A stretch of 40,598 bases of DNA, taken from UBA5734 sp964499985. Lineage in GTDB: Bacteria > Bacillota > Clostridia > Saccharofermentanales > UBA5734. The stretch covers positions 1-40,598 of the forward strand of contig CAZCMX010000017.1 in the NCBI GenBank assembly GCA_964499985.1, in the 5' to 3' direction. Shown piece after piece: positions 31,435 through 40,050 of this stretch. The stretch's first letter is position 1; the number at the start of each line of letters is the position of its first letter. Under the pieces are notes generated by a model. It saw nothing but the letters and a program-made list of their open reading frames with translations, was not told where the DNA came from and searched no databases. Position numbers and translations under genes: made by a program.

Positions 31435-32877
31435 TTAAATGTTTGACGAATTGTCGTCTGGCGGATTGGCCGGAGGAACGTTTCCGGCCGGAAAATTATG
31501 GGTTGGCACGCCGTGGTTTTTGAAAATGCCGCCGCCGCTGGTCAGCCCGCGGAACACGACCTGGATCGTTTTCATGATGATCGCCAAGTCCATCAGCAGG
31601 GAATAATTCTTGATATACATCAGGTCATAGCGCAGCTTGTCTTCCGGCGCAGTGTCATAGTGGCCGGAAATCTGAGCCAGGCCAGTCAAGCCGGATTTGA
31701 CCTTGAGGCGCTGGTTATAGCCGCGGATCTGGTCCTCAAAGGCTCCGATCGTGATCGGGCGGTCGGAGCGGGGACCGACCACCGACATTTCCCCGATCAG
31801 GATATTGAAAAACTGGGGCAGCTCGTCGAGGCGGGACTGGCGCAGGATGCGGCCCAGCCGGGTCACCCGCGGATCATCGGCACTGGACTGGAAGGAGCCG
31901 AACTTCTCTTCGGCATTTTCGATCATGGTCCGGAATTTATAGATCTTGTGGACCCGGCCGGACAAGGTGATCCGCTCTTGGGAATAAAACGCCGGTCCCT
32001 TGGAATCGAGGCGGATCAGGCTGGCAATCACCAGCATCAGGGGAGCGGTCAGAATCAGGACGAGCAAGGAGAAAACAATGTCAAAGATCCGCTTGAACAC
32101 CCGCTGCTGGAATTTAAGGCCCAGATTGTCGACCAGAAAGGTTGGCATATCGGAAAACTGGATCACCCGGAACTTGGACAAAACCAGTTCGGAAAAAGCC
32201 GGCACGATATACAAGGTCCGGTCATGGTCAACACAATACAGGTAGATGTCTTCCTTGTCGGACTCATCGAGATCCGGTGAAACCAGGACCTCCGAGCTGT
32301 CATCGATCTGGCGGTACAAATTGTCCTTGTCGCCGACCAGGGCATAGCCGAGATAGACCAGATTGAGGCGGCGCAATTCGCTGGCAGCCTTGACAAATAA
32401 CCGGTCCGCATCCGCCGCCGTGCGGGCCACGATCAGCAGCTGGCCGCGGGAATAGATCAGGCGGCTGATCACCAGGGACAGGATCGACCAGCCGGCGACC
32501 AGCGCGGTCATTGGAATGGCGCTGAAGGCCAGGACATAACGGGGAAACGCATTGTACTGGAAAAAATAGGCGATTGTCGAGGCCGTGAGGATCACCAGCA
32601 GGGAAAACTGGGTGGCGGTGCGAAACAGGTCGGTTTTCGTCTTGCGGAAGAAATGGGTCATGCCCAGAAGATCGATGAACAAGACGACCCCCAGGGTCAG
32701 CAGGGGAACCGTGCGGGTATAGTCCCGGAAGCTGACATAGAACATCGGGACCGATGGATCATAGATGACATAGAACCCGATGATGATGGCCAGATTGACA
32801 CAGGCGACCACCCCCAGGATATAGACGATCTTGAACACATGCGCAGCCGAAGAGCGCCGGCGGGATTCATTGGTCAT
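31435..32877 (-). CDS. Polyprenyl glycosylphosphotransferase (exopolysaccharide sugar transferase)
   Basis: The 480-residue protein has four to five N-terminal transmembrane helices and a central CoA-binding-like region. The C-terminal bacterial sugar transferase domain shows KRIFDIVFSLLVLILTAPLM, KIYKFRTMIENAEEKFG, LRQSRLDELPQFFNILIGEM, SVVGPRSDRP and GLTGLAQISGHYDTAPEDKL. Such WbaP/CpsE-type enzymes start surface polysaccharide synthesis by moving a sugar phosphate onto undecaprenyl phosphate. The C-terminal 40 residues are Asn/Pro-rich and dispensable-looking. It lies 109 bp upstream of the dockerin protein on the same strand. TATACT about 40 bp before the start may be its -10, and a hairpin (CAGGACAG/CTGTCCTG) at the yfbR end precedes that. 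Confidence 0.93.
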   Translation of the reverse strand: MTNESRRRSSAAHVFKIVYILGVVACVNLAIIIGFYVIYDPSVPMFYVSFRDYTRTVPLLTLGVVLFIDLLGMTHFFRKTKTDLFRTATQFSLLVILTASTIAYFFQYNAFPRYVLAFSAIPMTALVAGWSILSLVISRLIYSRGQLLIVARTAADADRLFVKAASELRRLNLVYLGYALVGDKDNLYRQIDDSSEVLVSPDLDESDKEDIYLYCVDHDRTLYIVPAFSELVLSKFRVIQFSDMPTFLVDNLGLKFQQRVFKRIFDIVFSLLVLILTAPLMLVIASLIRLDSKGPAFYSQERITLSGRVHKIYKFRTMIENAEEKFGSFQSSADDPRVTRLGRILRQSRLDELPQFFNILIGEMSVVGPRSDRPITIGAFEDQIRGYNQRLKVKSGLTGLAQISGHYDTAPEDKLRYDLMYIKNYSLLMDLAIIMKTIQVVFRGLTSGGGIFKNHGVPTHNFPAGNVPPANPPDDNSSNI

Positions 32878-32931
32878 ACAGCACCAGACTCATTTCCCAG
32901 ATTAAAGAAAGATCGCAACCAGTATAGCATA

Positions 32932-33546
32932 TCAGGACAGGGCACTGTCCTGGAGTTCATCCAGAGACTGCCAGAAGGCTGGCATGAGTTCTGCCATGAA
33001 ATGGCGGACTTCCGGCAGGTCGATCGCCGCAATGCTGGCTTCGACGGTCTCCCGGGCCCGGCGGAATTCACGGTTGCCTGCTTTTTCCTCATCGATGCAT
33101 TTGACCAGGGCGCTGATCCGGTCGGCGGCCTTGACCAGGCGCATGGCCTCATCAGTCACTGGGTCCGAACGATCCGGCAGGAGCAGATCGCGGTAGGCCG
33201 CCTGAAGATCAGTCGGGACGAGCTGGAGCAATTGCGCCGCAGCCGTCGCTTCGACCTTCTTGTAGGCCTCCTGGATCGCTGGATTGTAGTATTTGACCGG
33301 GGTCGGCAGGTCCCCGGTCAGGATCTCCGATGCATCATGGAAAATCGCCAGCAGGGCCACCCGGGCAGGATCGACCGGGATACGGCCCGATGCATAATGG
33401 CGCTGCCGGATCTCGGCCAGGGCATGCGCGATGATCGCGACCTCCAGCGAATGCTCGGTGATGTTTTCGGACTGGGTATTGCGCATCAGTCCCCAGCGAT
33501 TGATATAGCGCATCCGGTGCAGCATGGCATAGAACTGTTTGCCCAT
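32932..33546 (-). CDS. yfbR: 5'-deoxynucleotidase (YfbR-like HD hydrolase)
   Basis: The 204-residue HD hydrolase has the YfbR signature MRYINRWGLMRNTQSENITE with His32 following. It continues with ALLAIFHDASEILTGDLPTP (His70-Asp71) and VKAADRISALVKCIDEE. YfbR removes phosphate from deoxynucleoside monophosphates. Its AGGAGA ribosome site overlaps the TAG stop of the dGTPase gene 8 bp upstream, so the two are coupled. Together they would degrade dGTP to dG and dNMPs to nucleosides, a nucleotide-pool control unit. The cytidine deaminase at 39474-39899 may add to the same salvage chemistry but is not linked. Confidence 0.92.
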   Translation of the reverse strand: MGKQFYAMLHRMRYINRWGLMRNTQSENITEHSLEVAIIAHALAEIRQRHYASGRIPVDPARVALLAIFHDASEILTGDLPTPVKYYNPAIQEAYKKVEATAAAQLLQLVPTDLQAAYRDLLLPDRSDPVTDEAMRLVKAADRISALVKCIDEEKAGNREFRRARETVEASIAAIDLPEVRHFMAELMPAFWQSLDELQDSALS

Positions 33547-33554
33547 AAGATCTC

Positions 33555-34679
33555 CTAGAACCAGTAGATGTCTTCGAAGGATTTGGTCGCAAAGCCATCG
33601 GTCATGCCTGCGATATAATCCAGCACCTTCTGGACCAATGGATCGGCAGGGGCCGGATGGGCCGCCAGAAAGGCCGCAAAGGCCCGGAAGGTGCGATGGC
33701 CGGAGGCGGCCAGCTTCTCTGCATCTGCACCAGCACTCATCAAGGCATCGAAAAGACCTTCCGTGACATTCTTGACCATGGTTTCGTAGCGATTGATCTT
33801 TTCCGAGCGGTAGATCCGGGCCACATTCTCCCGCAGCAGCTCCTCCATCGACTGGCCACGCTCCGGGCTGAGGATGATCGCATCCTGGCCGGCACTATGC
33901 TCGATGATGTCGGTGACCAGGGTATTGATGATCTGGCCATTGGTGGCACCCAGGGTATTGCGGATGGCTGCCGGGATATCCTCGAACTCCATGATCCCGG
34001 CCCGGGCAGCATCCTCGACATCGCGGCCGATATAGGCAATTTTGTCGGCAATCCGCACGACACAGCCCTCGAGCGTGGCCGGCATGCCGTGCAGCATGGC
34101 GTCAAAGGCCAGATCAGCGGACAGCTTGGCCCGGTTGGGCGTCAATTCGTATTCACTGTAGGTCTCCCCGCAATGGCTGGCAATCCCATCCCGGACCTCG
34201 AAGCTGAGGTTCAGGCCATGCTGTTGCTTATGCTCAGAGAGCAGGTCCACCACCCGCAAGCTGTGCAGCTCATGCTTGAAGAACCGTTCGGGCGCGTATT
34301 TTTTCAGGCAGCGGTCCAGCATGCGTTCGCCGCTGTGGCCAAAGGGCGCATGGCCGAGATCATGGCCCAGGGCCATGGCCTGGATCAGGTCGAGGTTGAG
34401 GCCTAAGGCCCGGCCAATCGTATTGGCAATGTAATGGACATAGATCACATGCTCCATGCGGGTGCAGATATGGTCATTCTGGGGATTGAAAAAAACCTGG
34501 GTCTTATGGCGCAGGCGCCGGAACTCCATGGAAAAAATGATCCGCCCGGTATCCCGTTCGAAAATGGTCCGCACGGAACATTCGTCTTCTGGCTGCTGGC
34601 GGCCGCGGGAGGACTGGCTGCGGCTGGCAAAGGGACTCAGGGACTGTTCCTGGAGTTCTTTGATTTCACGCACAAGCAT
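33555..34679 (-). CDS. dgt: Deoxyguanosinetriphosphate triphosphohydrolase-like protein
   Basis: The 374-residue HD protein matches the dGTPase-like family: RTIFERDTGRIIFSMEFRRL, then KTQVFFNPQNDHICTRMEHV (His76), MALGHDLGHAPFGHSGE (His106-Asp107) and the ADKIAYIGRDVEDA block. It cleaves dNTPs to deoxynucleosides plus triphosphate. I start at the ATG 34679, with AGAAGG 11 bases upstream. A GTG at 34691 overlapping the upstream stop as GTGA is an alternative adding MTRS. The N-terminal residues 20-32 are Ser/Arg/Gln-rich. It is the middle gene of a three-gene operon with DUF362 and yfbR. Confidence 0.92.
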   Translation of the reverse strand: MLVREIKELQEQSLSPFASRSQSSRGRQQPEDECSVRTIFERDTGRIIFSMEFRRLRHKTQVFFNPQNDHICTRMEHVIYVHYIANTIGRALGLNLDLIQAMALGHDLGHAPFGHSGERMLDRCLKKYAPERFFKHELHSLRVVDLLSEHKQQHGLNLSFEVRDGIASHCGETYSEYELTPNRAKLSADLAFDAMLHGMPATLEGCVVRIADKIAYIGRDVEDAARAGIMEFEDIPAAIRNTLGATNGQIINTLVTDIIEHSAGQDAIILSPERGQSMEELLRENVARIYRSEKINRYETMVKNVTEGLFDALMSAGADAEKLAASGHRTFRAFAAFLAAHPAPADPLVQKVLDYIAGMTDGFATKSFEDIYWF

Positions 34680-34687
34680 AGATCTGG

Positions 34688-35872
34688 TCACCTTCTGGCA
34701 AACAGCCGGCCTGGCCAGGCCGGTTCAACCGCGATGGCTCCGGCTGGACAGATCTCCTGGCAGCAATAGCAACGGATGCAGCGGTCATAACGATAGGCGG
34801 GCACGGCAGCCGGCGATTTCTGGGCCAGAGCCTTGGGCTCAACCGGACAGGCCTTGACACATTGGCCACAGCGGGTGCAGAGCGAGGCATCGATGACCGG
34901 ACGCTGCAGGATATGGCGCTTGATCAGGGGTCCGGCCAGTCGGGTGGCCAGGGTCATGGCCGAGCGGGCGACCTGCGGCCGGACAAAATCCGGGATCAGC
35001 AGGCGAGGTGCCAGGTCCAATAGACTTGGCCCGGCTTCGGTCTGGCTGGTCCGGGCATCGAGGAGCATGACCTGGATCTGGCTGGGATCAGCCAGGCCCA
35101 AGCCGGCTTTGGCTGCGGCCTGGAGGACCGACAGGCTGGCCGGTTCAAAGCCCATGATCACTGCCCCTGCCGTATCGACGGCTACGGGGTCAAAGCCGAT
35201 GATCAGCCAGCCACAGGCCCGGGGCCTGCCATTCATCGGGCCATTGCCCTCCATGGCCACGATGGCGTCCATGACGCACAGGCGCGGGGGGAACTGGCGG
35301 TTCAAATCGGCGAGCATGGACGAAAACGAGGTGACATCCGGAAACTGGACATGCAGCTGGGCCTTTTTGGTGCCGGTAATGACGCCATAGAGATTTTTCA
35401 GGGCGCCAGTCATTCCGGTCAGGGCATGAGTCTTGAGCTTGCATAAATTGACCAGGCCATCGGCTTCGAGGACGCCCTTGGCAATCGGAGCCTCTTTAAG
35501 ATGGACGCCCTGGCTGAACCTGACCGGTGTCGCAGTGGAGAAATCAGCCGGGCGGATGCCCAGCTGGCTGGCGACCTCAGCCAGCCCCGCGATTTTTGCG
35601 GCCTGGCCAGGCTGGCTCATGGCCGGCGAATCGCCATAGCTGAGGTCCAGGTCCAAGGTGGACAACTGGCTGGCCAGGGCTGCGAAAACGGCCGGATGCG
35701 GAGTGACTGCCCGGTCCGGGGCAACAGCCGAGAGCAGGTTGGGCTTGATGAGGATATTCTCCCCAGGCTTGAACTGGCTGGGGACATCCAGCAGGGCAAA
35801 TGCCGAGGCCAGACTGGATTCAATCAGGGCCTGGTCATACTGTTCGATCCGGCAGAGGACGAGATGTGCCAC
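34688..35872 (-). CDS. DUF362 domain protein with C-terminal ferredoxin domain
   Basis: The 394-residue protein has DUF362 first (GENILIKPNLLSAVAPDRAV, LCKLKTHALTGMTGALKNLY, GNGPMNGRPRACGWLIIGFD) and a two-cluster 4Fe-4S domain at the very end (Cys332/335/338/342 and Cys365/368/371/375). The order differs from the DUF362 protein at 2737-3867, whose clusters are internal, so the two are distant paralogs. The start is GTG with GGAGG seven bases upstream. TATGAT and TATACT boxes lie within 45 bp of the start. It heads the operon with dgt and yfbR. Its reaction is unknown; clustering with nucleotide hydrolases may be chance. Confidence 0.88.
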   Translation of the reverse strand: MAHLVLCRIEQYDQALIESSLASAFALLDVPSQFKPGENILIKPNLLSAVAPDRAVTPHPAVFAALASQLSTLDLDLSYGDSPAMSQPGQAAKIAGLAEVASQLGIRPADFSTATPVRFSQGVHLKEAPIAKGVLEADGLVNLCKLKTHALTGMTGALKNLYGVITGTKKAQLHVQFPDVTSFSSMLADLNRQFPPRLCVMDAIVAMEGNGPMNGRPRACGWLIIGFDPVAVDTAGAVIMGFEPASLSVLQAAAKAGLGLADPSQIQVMLLDARTSQTEAGPSLLDLAPRLLIPDFVRPQVARSAMTLATRLAGPLIKRHILQRPVIDASLCTRCGQCVKACPVEPKALAQKSPAAVPAYRYDRCIRCYCCQEICPAGAIAVEPAWPGRLFARR

Positions 35873-36010
35873 AAAATGCCTCCTCAGGGATACGGGTTAA
35901 CCTGTGCATCAGTATATCATACCGCACGGGCCTGACCCGGGTTTTACACGTGCCATTTCCAGGTCTCTGATCAGGCGCGCATGGGGGCCGCAGGCTCGAA
36001 AGCAGACGGC

Positions 36011-38647
36011 TCAGAGCTTTTCGAGCGAGGCCTGACGGGCCAGCATCCGCTTCTGGCCAACCTTGCCGAATTCGATCAGCAAAATGGCATCGCCTGCCAC
36101 GGGATCGACCCGGATGACCTTGCCCTCGCCGAAGCTGGAGTGCCGGATGCGGTCCCCGGCATGGATCGAGGCGGGATCGATGCCCTTCTTCCCGGTGCTC
36201 TCGGCAGCCTTCAGGCCAGGCGGAACGGTCTGGCCGGTGGCCACCGGCCTGCTGCCGGCGGTGGCCGGACTGCGCCGGGCCGGGCCAGCGGAGACAAATG
36301 GGTTCTCGATTTTGGGAGCCTGGCCCGTCGGCCGCGCCAAAGCCGGGCTGGTATCGAGAGGACCGGATCCCGAGCGGCCTGGGCCAGCGCCCTCCCCCCT
36401 GCCCCAGCCGGCGGCATCGCCGAATTCGGCGGACCGGTCACCGCGCCGGGAACCGCCGCGCTCATCCAGATAATCATCGGGAATCTCGCGAATGAAACGG
36501 GAGACCATGAGACTTTGGGTCTGGCCGAAAACCAGGCGGCTTCTGGCAGTCGTGATATAGAGCTTTTCCCGGGCCCGGGTGATCGCCACATAGGCCAGGC
36601 GACGCTCCTCTTCGATATCGGACTCACTGGCCATCGAGCGATAGCCTGGAAAAAGTCCCTCCTCAGCGCCGACCAGGAAAACGGCTTTGAATTCGAGTCC
36701 CTTGGCGCTGTGGATGGTCATCAGGCGGACAAAATCCTGTTCACCGGCGTCCTGGTCCATCTCGGAATACAAGGCCGCCCGTTCGAGGAAGGCATCGAGG
36801 ATATCCGGCAAGGTCAATGCCAGGACCTGGTGGTCATCGACCTCAGCCGCCAGGGCCTGTGCCTGTCCATCGGCGGCACCTTCGCCCGGCGAACCGGCCG
36901 CTGCCAGCTGTTCCAGCTGGTTCCTGCGGTTCTGGTCGAATTCGACGGCATCGGATAGCAATTCCTTGAGGTTTTCAATCCGGTCCACCGAATCAGCCTT
37001 GCTCTTTTCCTGCTGGTCCAGCACCTCCTGGACCAGACCAGACTCATTCTCGACCAGCTCGATGTATTCAGGAAAGCTGACCTGGTCTGCAAGCAGGACC
37101 TGGCGCAGCCGCTCGACCAGAGCTGCAAATTGCATCAGGCGGCCGGCCGTCCGGGACAGTTCCGGAAAGTCCGCTGCCCGGGCGCAGATCTCCAGCTGAG
37201 ACACCTGTTGCGCTGCGGCCAGCCTCTCCAGCGTTTCGATCGTGGCGTCCCCGATGCCGCGCCGGGGAACATTGATGATCCGGCCCAGCGACAGATCATC
37301 TTTCGGGAAGGCAATCAGGCGCAGATAAGCCAGGACATCCTTGATCTCCTTGCGGTCGAAAAAGCGCATGCCACCAAAAATGCGGTAGGGAATGCCTTCA
37401 TCCCGCAGGGCGCCTTCCAAGTTGCGCGACAGCGCATTAAGGCGGTAGAGAATGGCGATGTCCCCGTATCGGCAGGACTTGCCGGTCGCCAGGCGGCTGA
37501 TCTCACTGGCGATGAAACGGCTCTCATCACTGTGGCTTTCGGCGCGCAAAAAGGTGATCTTCTCACCGGCATGGGCCTCGGTCCACAGCTTTTTGCTCTT
37601 GCGGCCGGCATTGTTGCGGATCACTTCATTGGCCGCCCCGAGCACATTGCCGGTCGAGCGATAATTCTGCTCGAGCTTGATCACGGTGCAGCCCTTGAAA
37701 TCCTTCTCAAAATCGAGGATGTTCTGGATATTGGCGCCCCGGAAACTGTAAATCGACTGGTCATCATCACCGACCACACAGAGATTGCGATGTCCGGCTG
37801 ACAGCATCTGGACCAGCTTGTACTGGGCATGGTTGGTGTCCTGGTATTCATCCACCAGGATATAGCGGAAACGAGCCTGATACTCAGCCAGAATATCGGG
37901 ATTATTTTCCAGGAGGCGGACGGACTCGAGCAGAATATCATCGAAGTCCATGCTATTGGCCCGCAAGAGCTTGTCCTGGTAGAGCCGGTAGACCTCAGCC
38001 ACCTTGCTCGCCCGATATTCACTGCCTGCCAGGCGGGCGAAATCCGCTGGCGTTTGCAGGTCATTTTTGGCCGCGCTGATCTGAGCATGGACCGCCCTGA
38101 TGGCAAAGGTCTTTTCATCGAGTCTGAGCTCGGCCAGGCATTGCTTGACCACCTTTTGCTGATCATCGCTGTCCAGGATCGTGAAATTGCGCTCATAGCC
38201 CAGGCGGTCGGCGTAGCGCCGCAAAATACGGGCCAGCATGCTGTGGAAAGTGCCGATCCACATCGCGGCGCTGGCCGAACCGACCAGTTCCAGAACCCGG
38301 GTTTTCATTTCCGCTGCAGCCTTATTGGTAAAAGTGATGGCCAAAATAGCCGAAGGTGCAACCTTGTGGACCTCAACCAGCCAGGCGATCCGGTGCGTGA
38401 TCACCCGGGTCTTGCCCGAGCCGGCACCAGCGAGTATCAGCAGCGGCCCATCGACATGCTGGACAGCCCTGGCCTGCTCGGGATTGAGGCCCGCCAGCAG
38501 GCGCGAAAAATCCCCGGCGCCGCCAGCTGCTGCCTGGCTGCCAGCCGGTTGGCCGGGGCCTCGGCTGGAGGTTGGGGTGGTGGATGGGGTGGCGGATGGT
38601 CCGGCCTTGGACGCCTGGCTGTCCAGAAGCTGGTCGAAAAGGTCCAT
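36011..38647 (-). CDS. pcrA: ATP-dependent DNA helicase PcrA/UvrD
   Basis: The 878-residue superfamily 1A helicase has the Q-motif LNPEQARAVQ, Walker A AGAGSGKT (73-80), motif Ia ITFTNKAAAEMKTR, motif II VDEYQDTN, motif III VVGDDDQSIYSFRGA, motif IV EQNYRS, and motif V MTIHSAKGLEFKAVFL with VAITRARE following. The C-terminal PcrA tail HSSFGEGKVIRVDP...LLIEFGKVGQKRM folds as a Tudor-like domain that contacts RNA polymerase. It is somewhat longer than usual: residues 11-47 are Ser/Thr/Pro/Gly-rich before the core, and a Pro/Gly/Arg linker lies at about 735-805. GGAGG precedes the ATG. It acts in nucleotide excision repair and in clearing proteins from DNA. Confidence 0.96.
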   Translation of the reverse strand: MDLFDQLLDSQASKAGPSATPSTTPTSSRGPGQPAGSQAAAGGAGDFSRLLAGLNPEQARAVQHVDGPLLILAGAGSGKTRVITHRIAWLVEVHKVAPSAILAITFTNKAAAEMKTRVLELVGSASAAMWIGTFHSMLARILRRYADRLGYERNFTILDSDDQQKVVKQCLAELRLDEKTFAIRAVHAQISAAKNDLQTPADFARLAGSEYRASKVAEVYRLYQDKLLRANSMDFDDILLESVRLLENNPDILAEYQARFRYILVDEYQDTNHAQYKLVQMLSAGHRNLCVVGDDDQSIYSFRGANIQNILDFEKDFKGCTVIKLEQNYRSTGNVLGAANEVIRNNAGRKSKKLWTEAHAGEKITFLRAESHSDESRFIASEISRLATGKSCRYGDIAILYRLNALSRNLEGALRDEGIPYRIFGGMRFFDRKEIKDVLAYLRLIAFPKDDLSLGRIINVPRRGIGDATIETLERLAAAQQVSQLEICARAADFPELSRTAGRLMQFAALVERLRQVLLADQVSFPEYIELVENESGLVQEVLDQQEKSKADSVDRIENLKELLSDAVEFDQNRRNQLEQLAAAGSPGEGAADGQAQALAAEVDDHQVLALTLPDILDAFLERAALYSEMDQDAGEQDFVRLMTIHSAKGLEFKAVFLVGAEEGLFPGYRSMASESDIEEERRLAYVAITRAREKLYITTARSRLVFGQTQSLMVSRFIREIPDDYLDERGGSRRGDRSAEFGDAAGWGRGEGAGPGRSGSGPLDTSPALARPTGQAPKIENPFVSAGPARRSPATAGSRPVATGQTVPPGLKAAESTGKKGIDPASIHAGDRIRHSSFGEGKVIRVDPVAGDAILLIEFGKVGQKRMLARQASLEKL

Positions 38648-38686
38648 GTGTCAATGCCTCCGAAAATGAGTGTCCTACGATTTTAC

Positions 38687-38720
38687 CACAAAAGAAGGGC
38701 CGGCCCCCTGGGCCGGCCCT
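38687..38720 (-). terminator. Terminator of hpf
   Basis: A perfect 10-bp GC stem (AGGGCCGGCC and complement) with a 5-base loop is followed on the minus strand by TTCTTTTG. It separates hpf from the downstream pcrA, whose own TAAAAT box comes straight after. Confidence 0.85.
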
Positions 38721-38757
38721 CCTGGCAAGGACATGTTTCCAGTCCAAGGGTGGCGGA

Positions 38758-39294
38758 TCAGTAATTGGGTTCGATCAGGCCATAGTGGCCATCCTTGCGC
38801 TTGTACACGGCACAGACCTTCTCCGTCTCCATGTCCAGATACAAAAGAAAGGAATGTCCCAGCATCTCCATCTGGAGAACGGCTTCCTCAGCATCCATGG
38901 GCGCCAGGTCGAAGGTTTTGCGACGAATGATCTGCAATTCATCTTCGGTTTCAGCCGGTATTGGCACCTCGTTGCGGAGGTATTCCTTCATATAGGCATA
39001 ATCATGGATTTTCTTCTCGATCCGGGTCTTGTGTTTGCGGATCTGGCCTTCGAGCACTTCGACGGCCTCATCAAGAGCCGTGAAAATATCTTCCGCCGCG
39101 CACTCGGCACGGTAATAATGCTTCTGGATTTTCAGGGTCACCTCAATGACTTTGAGATCCCCATCGGGCCGGACCTTGACATTTGCAATGGCATCATCCC
39201 CAAAAAAACGGTTGAATTTGCCAAGTTTTTCCTCGATCCGCTGCTGCAGCTGGTCACCGACTTTGATACCTTTGCCATGGACGTTAACCTTCAT
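38758..39294 (-). CDS. hpf: Ribosome hibernation-promoting factor, long form
   Basis: The 178-residue protein has the ribosome-binding N-terminal domain (MKVNVHGKGIKVGDQLQQRI, VKVRPDGDLKVIEVTLKIQ, IFTALDEAVEVLEGQIRKHK). A linker follows, then the C-terminal dimer domain (IIRRKTFDLAPMDAEEAVLQ, MEMLGHSFLLYLDMET, YKRKDGHYGLIEPNY). Long-form HPF pairs 70S ribosomes into inactive 100S particles in stationary phase. I use the ATG at 39294 with AAGGGAG eight bases upstream, not the longer MTQKG start. A TATAAT box on the minus strand at 39370-39375 is a probable -10, with no clear -35. Confidence 0.96.
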   Translation of the reverse strand: MKVNVHGKGIKVGDQLQQRIEEKLGKFNRFFGDDAIANVKVRPDGDLKVIEVTLKIQKHYYRAECAAEDIFTALDEAVEVLEGQIRKHKTRIEKKIHDYAYMKEYLRNEVPIPAETEDELQIIRRKTFDLAPMDAEEAVLQMEMLGHSFLLYLDMETEKVCAVYKRKDGHYGLIEPNY

Positions 39295-39473
39295 GTTGAC
39301 CGCTCCCTTCTGAGTCATGTTTTTCCAATAACAGATTGTGTTGTGGAAAACGACCGGTGTTCTAATACCATTATATCCCTAACCGGCACCTCCTTTGTAC
39401 CAATTGTCACTGCGAATCATGCATCCATTGGCTTATGGCCCGGGAATTCCCGGACCTTTGCGCTGCATGCCGA

Positions 39474-39899
39474 TTATTTTGCCCGGTCCGGATCGAGGTA
39501 GAACCGGTTCGGTAGCAGATCGTCGAGCGTCAGGGACCGCACGCGGTCTGTTTCGCCCGGCCCGGGCTCAGGGCCGGCCGCACACAGGCAATAGAAATCA
39601 GGGACAGCGAACTCCGCCATCACCTGGCGGCAGATGCCGCAGGGCATGCAGGGCACGTCATTCGTACAGGCGACGGCCAGGCGCCGGATCTGCCGGGCAC
39701 CTTCACTGATGGCTTTGAAAATGGCCGTGCGCTCGGCACAATTGGTCGCACCATAGGAGGCGTTTTCGATATTACAGCCCGTATAGATGCTGCCGTCTGC
39801 GGTTTCCACCGCGGCACCGACGGGAAATCGGGAATAAGGGACATAGGCACGGTTGCGGGCCTGGCGGGCCAGGGCAATCAATTCCTGATCAGAAACCAT
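39474..39899 (-). CDS. cdd: Cytidine deaminase
   Basis: The 141-residue protein is a tetrameric-type cytidine deaminase. The zinc site is NCAERTAIF (Cys54, Glu56) plus PCGICRQ (Cys87, Cys90); the substrate-binding segments are YSRFPVGAAVE and GCNIENASYG. It converts cytidine and deoxycytidine to uridine forms in pyrimidine salvage. The ATG at 39899 has an AAAGGA site; an upstream in-frame Met at 39923 is less likely. The C-terminal end is slightly longer than typical (LPNRFYLDPDRAK). It is not tightly linked to either neighbour. Confidence 0.95.
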   Translation of the reverse strand: MVSDQELIALARQARNRAYVPYSRFPVGAAVETADGSIYTGCNIENASYGATNCAERTAIFKAISEGARQIRRLAVACTNDVPCMPCGICRQVMAEFAVPDFYCLCAAGPEPGPGETDRVRSLTLDDLLPNRFYLDPDRAK

Positions 39900-39992
39900 G
39901 GCAAGGTCCTTTCTGACATGCACTTTGCGTCAACCAGCTGGATCGGGGGCCGCCATTGGGTCTTGCTTCCATCTTAGCCCTTTCCAAGACCG

Positions 39993-40027
39993 AAAAAAAG
40001 GGGATGCATCATTTTGATGCATCCCCT
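39993..40027 (-). terminator. Terminator of the GAPDH gene
   Basis: A 12-bp stem (GGGGATGCATCA and complement) with a 3-base TTT loop is followed on the minus strand by a T7 run, about 25 bp after the GAPDH stop codon. Confidence 0.93.
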
Positions 40028-40050
40028 GTCGAGCCTGGAGGTGTAAAGGA

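Noticed and set aside
31498..32280. Open frame antisense to the sugar transferase
   Set aside because: It lies fully inside the conserved transferase domain and shows only reflected codon bias.
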